Part shown: positions 58,293 through 64,000 of the stretch, piece after piece
How positions within the stretch are numbered: position 1 is the stretch's first letter
How the letters are laid out: each line of letters starts with the position of its first letter
Assembly: GCA_965146665.1 (NCBI GenBank)
Contig: CBCTHE010000004.1
Span: forward strand, 62,001-126,000
Length of the DNA: 64,000 bases
From: Ructibacterium sp965146665
GTDB taxonomy: Bacteria > Bacillota > Clostridia > Monoglobales > Monoglobaceae
Reading direction: 5' to 3'
Position numbers and translations under genes: made by a program
The notes under the pieces: generated by a model
Databases searched by the model: none
Seen by the model: only the letters and a program-made list of their open reading frames with translations
What the model was told of the DNA's origin: nothing

Positions 58293-58559
58293 TCACAGAA
58301 AACTGCCCAAAAACAGCATCAGGATCATACCCGGCGCGCCCAGCACGCCGGTAATCATGGCTGTCAGCGGATTCAAGGCCAGATGCCAGCCCGCAAGGCC
58401 CGCAACCAGGTTGAATACCGCCAGGGCCGCCGCGCCCAGCACGCAGCTCAGAAGCAGGCGAAACAGCCATTTCAGCGGCTTCAGAAACAGCCAGCAGCAG
58501 AGATACAGCAAAAACAGACCGAGTATATACATAAAGATTGAGCCCATGTCAAAAACCAT
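58293..58559 (-). CDS. bofA: Pro-sigma-K processing inhibitor BofA family
   Basis: 88 residues, two to three hydrophobic helices: a first span (MYILGLFLLYLCCWLFLKPLKW), a second, and the C-terminal LNPLTAMITGVLGAPGMILMLFL, which is the BofA family signature. In B. subtilis BofA holds the SpoIVFB protease inactive in the forespore outer membrane. It usually follows recR in Bacilli; here it is unlinked. ATG 58559 with GAGGGGG 9 nt upstream is preferred to 58568. Confidence 0.82.
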   Translation of the reverse strand: MVFDMGSIFMYILGLFLLYLCCWLFLKPLKWLFRLLLSCVLGAAALAVFNLVAGLAGWHLALNPLTAMITGVLGAPGMILMLFLGSFL

Positions 58560-58639
58560 GTCATCCATCCCCCTCGCGGCTCTATTTCATCCTTCACTCA
58601 TATTTATGTCAGAGGATGGACAAATATGACCCGTCCGCT

Positions 58640-61042
58640 TCATTTAACCAGCAATCCATATTTCCTTTTGATCCGCTCCAGCTTCTCCAGCACAGGGATT
58701 CCCGCCAGATATAAAAACAGCGCTGTCGCCCCGCCATGGATCAGATCAAAGGGCAGTCCCTGCAGATAGGACAGCAGGAACATCTCCCAGGTTGGACGGG
58801 TCTGGAACATCAGCACCGACGCCGGGTTCATGATCCCCCCGTACAGCACCAGCACCGACGCGAAGCCAAATACCGCAAGGCCAAGTTTTTTCACCGGCGC
58901 GCGCAGGGTATGAAACACCAGTCCCGCCAGAGCCCCCAGCATTCCCATGGCCGCCATCTGCCAGGGGGTCCAGGGCCCCTGGCCAAAAAAGATATTGGAT
59001 GCGAACATGGTCACGGCGCCAACCAGAAAACCAGTCTCACCGCCAAAGCAGATGCCGGCAAGAATCACCACCGCCGCCGCCGCTTTGAACTGCGGCACCA
59101 TAAAGAAGGCCGCCCGGCTCAGGATGCCAATACCGCACAGGGCCGCGATCACCGCCAGCTCCCGCGCTTTCGGCCGCCGTCCCTCAAATCCGTATACAAA
59201 CGGGAAAAATGCCTCCAAAATCAGCAGGGTGCTGATGAAATAGTACTTCCGCTCAGCAAAGAGCAGAACGCCGGCAAGCAGGGTCAGCGGCATGAGCAGG
59301 AATACAGTGGCCAGCACAGCCCAAAGCCTTATTCTGCCGCCGCTCTCTTCTACAGTCTCCGCCGCGGGCAGAGACGTCTGCACAGGGGCGGCCGTCTCGC
59401 CGTCTTCGGGGGAAACGGCCGAGAACGCAGACCGGAGCGCCGCGGGCTCCCCGCCGCAGGCATGGACCACATCCTCCGCGGTCACCGCGTCCGGGATCAG
59501 GCCCGCCGCCATACGGCAGGCAGAGGTGGTATAAAAACGGTTTCTGGAAAAAAAGGCCCGCGGCCTGTCCTCAGACACCAGATGTCCGTCAAAGAACAGT
59601 CCGCATCGGTCCGCATGGGACGCGCAGAACTCCACATCATGGGAAACCATCAGTACCGCACAGCCGCGCGCCTTGAGCCGCTGAACAATCTGTGCGAGCC
59701 CTTCCTTGGCCGCCCAGTCCATCCCTTTTGTGGGCTCGTCCAGAAACAGAATCTCCGGTTCCCGCGCCAGCAGTTTGGCCAAAGCAGTCCTCTGCTGTTC
59801 CCCGCCGGAAAGATCATAGGGGTGCCGGTCCAGCAGATGACCGATCCCGCAGAGCCGTGCGGCCTCCCGCGCATGGTCCGGCCGCTCCAGCCCCTGCTCC
59901 AGCTCCTGCCGGACCGTGGCCTCAGAAAACAGGATTCTGGGATCCTGGGGCAAAACGGCCGCCGATCGTTCTGTTCCCCGCACCGTGCCGCGGTAGGGCC
60001 GGTTACGGCCGCAGAGGACCGACAGCAGAGTGCTTTTCCCTGCGCCGTTGCCCCCCAGAACGGCCATACAGCTTCCGGCATACAGCTGGATTTCCGCATT
60101 CTTCAGCACATCCCGGCCCATTTTTTCATACCGGAACCAGAGTCCTTTTGCCCAAAGCACCGGCTTTTCCGCAGGTATATTTCCGGTATGCTCCGGCGGC
60201 AGGGGAAGGAAGCTCCTGTCCAGATTCCGGAGCCATTCCCTGCCCTCCCGAACGGAGAGCGGACAGGGCAGGTCACTCTCCACCGCACCATAGATTCGTA
60301 TGGGCGCAGGCAGTCCGCCGAATATGGCGCTGCCCCGCTGTTTCAGTGTGTGCGCCACCGACTCAGGCTCCCCTGCCGCAAGCAGCCGGCCATTCTCCAG
60401 CACCGCCAGACGGTCGGCCGCTGGAACCACCTCCTCCAGCCGGTGTTCTGTCATCAGAACCGTGATTCCCAGCTCCCGGTTCAGCCGCAGGACCGCCTGC
60501 AGAAAATTTTCCGCCGCAATGGGATCCAGCTGTGCCGTGGGTTCGTCCAAAAGCAGAATCCGGGGATTCATCACCATAACCGCCGCCAGGGCCAGCAGCT
60601 GTTTCTGTCCGCCGGAAAGCGTATCTGTGTCCCTGTAAAACAGCGGTTCCAAGCCAAAAAACGCCGCAGTCTCCGCCGTCCGCCGCCGGATTTCCTCCGG
60701 GTCAGTACCCAGATTTTCCAGTCCAAAGGCCAGTTCGTGCCAGACCTTGTCACAGACTGTCTGGGTATCCGGATTCTGACCGACGAATCCAATCTTTTCC
60801 GACTGTGCCCGCTGGGAAATCCCGCTCAGCTCCTGTCCGAATATCCGGACCGCGCCCGTGCGCCGTCCATGGGGGGCCAGAGCGGGCTTGAGCTGGCGGA
60901 GCAGAGTGGTTTTGCCCCCGCCGGATGGGCCGCAGAGCACAACAAAATCACCCTCCTCCACAGAAAGGGTGACATGCTTCAGCGCCGGCTCCCCCTGACC
61001 GGGGTACCAGAAGCTCAGATTTTCGATCTCGAGTGCCGCCAT
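58640..61042 (-). CDS. ECF transporter: two fused ATPases plus S component
   Basis: 800 residues. EcfA domain 1 (about 1-235: GPSGGGKTT, LSGGQKQLL, ILLLDEPT), EcfA domain 2 (about 275-480: GGNGAGKST, LSGGEQQR, ILFLDEPT), a variable linker, then a six-helix membrane S component (about 565-800) with AGICFGGETGFLVGAVTMFASNIFFGQGPWTPWQM. Normally these are three proteins. The S component gives substrate choice, which the sequence does not tell; neighbours suggest a corrinoid. Start ATG 61042 (CGGAGGAG upstream), overlapping ecfT by 28 nt. Confidence 0.9.
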   Translation of the reverse strand: MAALEIENLSFWYPGQGEPALKHVTLSVEEGDFVVLCGPSGGGKTTLLRQLKPALAPHGRRTGAVRIFGQELSGISQRAQSEKIGFVGQNPDTQTVCDKVWHELAFGLENLGTDPEEIRRRTAETAAFFGLEPLFYRDTDTLSGGQKQLLALAAVMVMNPRILLLDEPTAQLDPIAAENFLQAVLRLNRELGITVLMTEHRLEEVVPAADRLAVLENGRLLAAGEPESVAHTLKQRGSAIFGGLPAPIRIYGAVESDLPCPLSVREGREWLRNLDRSFLPLPPEHTGNIPAEKPVLWAKGLWFRYEKMGRDVLKNAEIQLYAGSCMAVLGGNGAGKSTLLSVLCGRNRPYRGTVRGTERSAAVLPQDPRILFSEATVRQELEQGLERPDHAREAARLCGIGHLLDRHPYDLSGGEQQRTALAKLLAREPEILFLDEPTKGMDWAAKEGLAQIVQRLKARGCAVLMVSHDVEFCASHADRCGLFFDGHLVSEDRPRAFFSRNRFYTTSACRMAAGLIPDAVTAEDVVHACGGEPAALRSAFSAVSPEDGETAAPVQTSLPAAETVEESGGRIRLWAVLATVFLLMPLTLLAGVLLFAERKYYFISTLLILEAFFPFVYGFEGRRPKARELAVIAALCGIGILSRAAFFMVPQFKAAAAVVILAGICFGGETGFLVGAVTMFASNIFFGQGPWTPWQMAAMGMLGALAGLVFHTLRAPVKKLGLAVFGFASVLVLYGGIMNPASVLMFQTRPTWEMFLLSYLQGLPFDLIHGGATALFLYLAGIPVLEKLERIKRKYGLLVK

Positions 61043-61902
61043 TGTATCTCCTCCGTAACAGCTGTAAAAACAGGAATCAGACAGATCAGGGCATAAACCA
61101 CAAACAGGACAAGGCTGAAGGCTGTCATATCCGCCATCCGCATAACCGGATAAAAATGGAATCGCAGTTTGCCCAGCATAGCCCCCAGCATCAAAAAAAG
61201 GCCTCCGGCCGCTTCGGCCCCCAGCAGAAGCCAATCCCGGCTGGATAAGCGGTACCGGATAAAGGCGGTGCGCCCCGGCAGTCCATATCCCCTTGCGCGC
61301 ATGGAGTCTCCGGTATCAACCGCGTGTTCCAAAGACCATGTAATCATCATGGAAACCTGCCGCAGTCCCTGCCGGATACCGGAACCGATCCTGGCCGCCG
61401 TATTCTTCCCCTCCATATGGCGCTGACTCTGCTGTATCCGTCCAAGCTGGCGCATGAAGCAGGGAATAAACCGCAGAACAGCAGATAAGACCATGGAAAA
61501 CGCCGGAATTATCCTGCCGAACAGATACACGAATTTATCCGAGGTCATCACAGCATGATAACATGAGAACCAAAGCACGACCGTACCCAGCATAACCGCG
61601 CTGGCCGCGCCGCTCCAGATGGATTCCAGGGTCAGCGGATTGCCGCTTGAGAAATAACCCAACACCGTGGCGCCCTCGTGATTGAACAACGGATTGAGCG
61701 CGGCGGCCAGTACCATCATAACCGAGAGCCCGCCAAGCGTCCGAATCAGTTTTTTTCCTGTCAGTATCCAGGCGCAGGCCAGGGAACAGAAAAATCCGAC
61801 TCCCAGACAGACCGGATGGAACAGGAGCATGGAACTGCCGATCACCAATAAAAAATAAATGAAATTAACCGCCGGATGACAGCGGGAAAACGCGTCTTTC
61901 AT
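61015..61902 (-). CDS. ecfT: ECF transporter transmembrane component EcfT
   Basis: 295 residues, about five to six membrane helices and two cytoplasmic coupling helices. The Ala-Arg-Gly coupling motif is seen in DTGDSMRARGYGLPG. Transmits ATPase movement to the S component. Overlaps the DUF4430 gene as ATGA and the ATPase-S gene by 28 nt, so the three are translationally coupled. Confidence 0.92.
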   Translation of the reverse strand: MKDAFSRCHPAVNFIYFLLVIGSSMLLFHPVCLGVGFFCSLACAWILTGKKLIRTLGGLSVMMVLAAALNPLFNHEGATVLGYFSSGNPLTLESIWSGAASAVMLGTVVLWFSCYHAVMTSDKFVYLFGRIIPAFSMVLSAVLRFIPCFMRQLGRIQQSQRHMEGKNTAARIGSGIRQGLRQVSMMITWSLEHAVDTGDSMRARGYGLPGRTAFIRYRLSSRDWLLLGAEAAGGLFLMLGAMLGKLRFHFYPVMRMADMTAFSLVLFVVYALICLIPVFTAVTEEIQWRHSRSKI

Positions 61903-62702
61903 CGCTGCATCTCCTCCAGTTCGCTCCCCACATCACGGCCCAAGTCGCAGGTATAAAGCCATTCAACCACATCGCCGTCCGTCAGCTGATATCGGCTGGA
62001 GCCATAGCCCGGCGCTTGTCCGTTGACACGGTACATCCAGCCGGACAGTCCGCCGCAGTCAAATTCATAGAGGTTTCCAATCCCCTCAATATAAGCCGAC
62101 TGATAGCCGGGCGTATTGACAAATTCCATATGAATCCGGCTCTTCTTCATCTCCCGCTGAAGAACATGAAAAACAGACTCCCCTTCATAAAAGACCACCT
62201 CGGTTTCCGGAAACAGAACGCCGTCCGACGGGACAAGGCTCCTTTTTTCCTCCTTCAGCCGTTCCAGCTTCGCAAGCAGGGTATCGCACCGCACTGATAA
62301 AACACAGGTGCGCTCCTCCTCTTCCTGCTCCTTTGATGCTTCGGACGCCTCTGTATCCGCCGGTTTCTGCCCGGACGTCTCCGGGGTCTCCGTCGCATCC
62401 GGCAGAGGCGCGGCCGAGACCGCCGGAACGCCGTCTGGCTCCGCCGCGGGAGTTTCCGCAGGTTCAGCCTCCGGCACGGCCGCGGGCTCCCAGTCCGGCG
62501 CGGCAGACGGAGGCGCCTCTGTTTCGCGCCCGCGCGCTTTGGTTTCGGATTTTTTCCCCTCCTCTTTTTTGGTGTAGGAGGAAACCCGGCTTTCGCAAGC
62601 GGGCGCTCCGGCATTCCGGTCCCGCCAAGCCTCTGCCGTAAAAACGGCGCCAAGCACTGCCAGAATCACCGCGCCCGCTATAATAATACTTTTTTTTCTC
62701 AT
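61899..62702 (-). CDS. Exported DUF4430 protein (transcobalamin C-terminal-like fold)
   Basis: 267 residues: N-terminal membrane anchor or signal (MRKKSIIIAGAVILAVLGAVF), a long Pro/Ala/Glu/Thr-rich spacer (about 30-130) of wall-spanning type, then a DUF4430 domain (about 165-260: GESVFHVLQREMKK, GYQSAYIEGIGNLYEFDCGGLSGWMYRVNG, YQLTDGDVVEWLYT). DUF4430 is structurally like the beta domain of intrinsic factor/transcobalamin. There is no lipobox Cys right after the hydrophobic stretch, so it is probably a membrane-anchored rather than lipid-anchored protein. Start ATG 62702 with AGGAG 5 nt upstream. Confidence 0.85.
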   Translation of the reverse strand: MRKKSIIIAGAVILAVLGAVFTAEAWRDRNAGAPACESRVSSYTKKEEGKKSETKARGRETEAPPSAAPDWEPAAVPEAEPAETPAAEPDGVPAVSAAPLPDATETPETSGQKPADTEASEASKEQEEEERTCVLSVRCDTLLAKLERLKEEKRSLVPSDGVLFPETEVVFYEGESVFHVLQREMKKSRIHMEFVNTPGYQSAYIEGIGNLYEFDCGGLSGWMYRVNGQAPGYGSSRYQLTDGDVVEWLYTCDLGRDVGSELEEMQR

Positions 62703-62710
62703 ATGCACTC

Positions 62711-64000
62711 CTATATCAATTTTGCCAGAGACAGCAGGGAATAGAACATCTCCGCCGCCTCAGACCGTTTGATGGCCTCTGTCGGACGGATCTCCAGCTC
62801 ATCCTGTGGGAGAATCCCCCTGCCATAGCAAAAACCCAGTCCTTCCATCGCCCAGCCGGCGCACATCCGGTAGTCCTGGAACTGCGCCAAGATGTTTTGG
62901 GCTGCCTTTTCGTCCATGGCGGTATTCATTCCGCAAAGTCCAGCGGCACGGGCTGCCATGACAGCCGCCTCCTCCCGGGTGATGGTTCCGCCGGGATTAA
63001 AACGTCCGTCGCCGACACCGCGTATCATTCCATATGCCGCGGCGGTTCCCGCGGCGGCATAGAACCAGTCCCCGGGGGTGACATCTGTAAACGACGGTGC
63101 GGATTTCGGTTCGAGGCCAAGCGCGCGGACTGCAATGGCCGAAAATTCCGCCCGGGACATGGGAAGCTCCGGCGCAAAACGCCGCTCGTCCTGCCCGTTC
63201 ACGATCCCCCGGGCCGCCAGCGCTTCTATGGCCTGCGCAGCCGGATGTCCCGCAATATCCGCAAAGGTTTTTCCCGGCTCAGTCACCGGAACCGGCTTTA
63301 CCCCTTCCGCCATTGCCGGGCCCGGGACTTCCGTATTCCTTGCCGTCACATCGGACATGTCATAAAAGGCTGCGCCGCCGCGCTGGCGGCGGACCATGGC
63401 CGTCAGCGCGCATACCGCCTGTTCCGTGGTCATGATCTCGCTCTCTCCTTCTCGGGTATGGGCAAAACCGCCGTCCTCCCGCTGGAACGAGAGCAGGTGG
63501 GAGACCAGAGATCCATCCTCCTTGACAAAAGCCGGATCATCAACGGGGATTCCGTATTCAGACAGAGCCAGAATAACCTGCGCTGTACTTTCCGGATTCA
63601 CAATCCCCCAGTTTTCAAAGCCTCCGTCCGCTCCCTGATGGACCGACAGCCATTGAACCGCCCGTTCTGCGGCCGCGGAGACGACGTCCCGGTCCCGATA
63701 GGCCGCAAGCGCCTGCACCGCCATCGCGGTGACATCCGGATCACCTGTTTCGGTCAGGGAAAAGCTCCCGTCCGGAAGCTGTTCTGACAAAAGGCTGTTC
63801 AGATACGCCTCCCGAATCTCCTCAGAGGCTTCCCGATACGCCTCCCGGCCGCTCCAGGCCAAAAGGGCAAAGATCAATCCGTTCACGCCCTGGTTTCCGG
63901 TCTTTTCCATATCATACAGCGGCGCCAGAAGGTCATAGTCCCCGATACGCCGCGCATCATATCCCAGCGCGGTCACAGCAAGCGCCGCACGGGCATATTC
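62711..64000 (-). CDS. Surface prenyltransferase-fold protein with SLH domains, N-terminus outside window
   Basis: At least 429 residues, running open to base 64000. The visible part starts inside an alpha/alpha-toroid of the prenyltransferase/squalene-cyclase-like fold, with repeats such as LPDGSFSLTETGDPDVTAMAVQAL (broken at DPDVTAMAVQAL), GADGGFENWGIVNPESTAQV and REDGGFAHTREG. It is followed by three S-layer homology domains (TFADIAGHPAAQAIEALAARG, FTDVTPGDWFYAAAGTAAAYG, third near the C-terminus). SLH domains anchor it to the cell wall. The same toroid fold makes the alpha domain of transcobalamin. It lies 8 nt before the DUF4430 gene. Confidence 0.85.
   Translation of the reverse strand, partial: EYARAALAVTALGYDARRIGDYDLLAPLYDMEKTGNQGVNGLIFALLAWSGREAYREASEEIREAYLNSLLSEQLPDGSFSLTETGDPDVTAMAVQALAAYRDRDVVSAAAERAVQWLSVHQGADGGFENWGIVNPESTAQVILALSEYGIPVDDPAFVKEDGSLVSHLLSFQREDGGFAHTREGESEIMTTEQAVCALTAMVRRQRGGAAFYDMSDVTARNTEVPGPAMAEGVKPVPVTEPGKTFADIAGHPAAQAIEALAARGIVNGQDERRFAPELPMSRAEFSAIAVRALGLEPKSAPSFTDVTPGDWFYAAAGTAAAYGMIRGVGDGRFNPGGTITREEAAVMAARAAGLCGMNTAMDEKAAQNILAQFQDYRMCAGWAMEGLGFCYGRGILPQDELEIRPTEAIKRSEAAEMFYSLLSLAKLI

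Noticed and set aside
58736..61096. Very long open frame on the plus strand opposite the ECF ATPase-S gene
   Set aside because: It is a mirror of a GC-rich coding strand: no ribosome binding site, no recognisable domain, and the minus-strand protein has all ABC motifs.
1..64000. CRISPR arrays, insertion sequences, tRNA or rRNA genes
   Set aside because: No regularly spaced direct repeats, transposase-like frames, or tRNA/rRNA sequences were seen on either strand.

Overview
The window reads as chromosomal DNA of an anaerobic, endospore-forming, low-to-mid GC Firmicute of the class Clostridia. The evidence is the spore genes (a BofA-like sigma-K processing inhibitor, a CotJC-like manganese catalase, a YlmC/YmxH PRC-barrel protein), pyruvate formate-lyase, MecA, RecD2, GGAGG-type ribosome binding sites, sigma-A promoters of the TTGnnn-N16/17-TATAAT type, a glycine riboswitch and an ECF vitamin transporter. 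Species and family cannot be fixed from the sequence alone. No tRNA, rRNA, CRISPR array, prophage or intact transposon was seen.

Layout. 1-4.5 kb: the 5' part of pflB, a divergent membrane acyltransferase and a BaiN/HI0933-type flavoprotein. 4.6-14.2 kb (minus): rlmD, two tandem paralogous secreted GH26-like proteins with copper-amine-oxidase-like stalk domains, a nucleoside phosphorylase, a GNAT, recR and recD2. 14.4-23.8 kb (minus): a complete aromatic amino acid operon, aroF-tyrA-aroB-aroA-aroC-pheA-aroK-aroQ-aroE plus a DUF4180 gene. It is preceded by a Phe/Tyr-rich leader peptide and an attenuator hairpin. 24.2-25.9 kb: an AGCS amino acid:Na+ symporter under a glycine riboswitch. 26.2-29.4 kb: mecA, a 6S-like rod-shaped RNA, rsmD-coaD, a coiled-coil protein and ymxH. 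29.7-33.6 kb: a metallophosphoesterase, a DUF975/PF06541 fusion membrane protein and CorA. 33.8-42.3 kb: two heterodimeric ABC exporter pairs flanking cotJC, the second with its MarR regulator. 42.6-46.3 kb (minus): an odd module made of a HisD-like dehydrogenase, an IGPD/HisB-like enzyme, a HAD hydrolase and an orphan Fe-S hydro-lyase beta subunit. 46.4-58.2 kb (minus): an aldo/keto reductase, then a purine and S-adenosylmethionine salvage array purL, punA-luxS-mtaD, purE-purM-purN-purO-AICARFT. 58.3-64 kb (minus): bofA and an ECF transporter operon with a DUF4430 protein and a prenyltransferase-fold/SLH surface protein.

How the parts work together. The aro operon runs from DAHP to Phe and Tyr precursors and is set up for ribosome-mediated attenuation by charged tRNA-Phe/Tyr. 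The purine array uses a split route for the last two steps: a stand-alone AICAR transformylase and a PurO-type IMP cyclohydrolase replace the usual bifunctional PurH. The terminal ECF cluster encodes separately the two folds that make up animal transcobalamin/intrinsic factor, next to an ECF importer, which suggests corrinoid capture at the cell surface.

The most novel-looking signal is a pair of structured 5' leaders, one just upstream of aroB and one just upstream of the hisB-like gene. Both have a P1 hairpin, then a P2 hairpin whose loop carries CUUGCUCCGC. That loop can pair with a 19-nt segment, identical in both leaders, that ends at the ribosome binding site. The P2 stems differ in sequence but both pair, as expected of a conserved cis-regulatory pseudoknot RNA.
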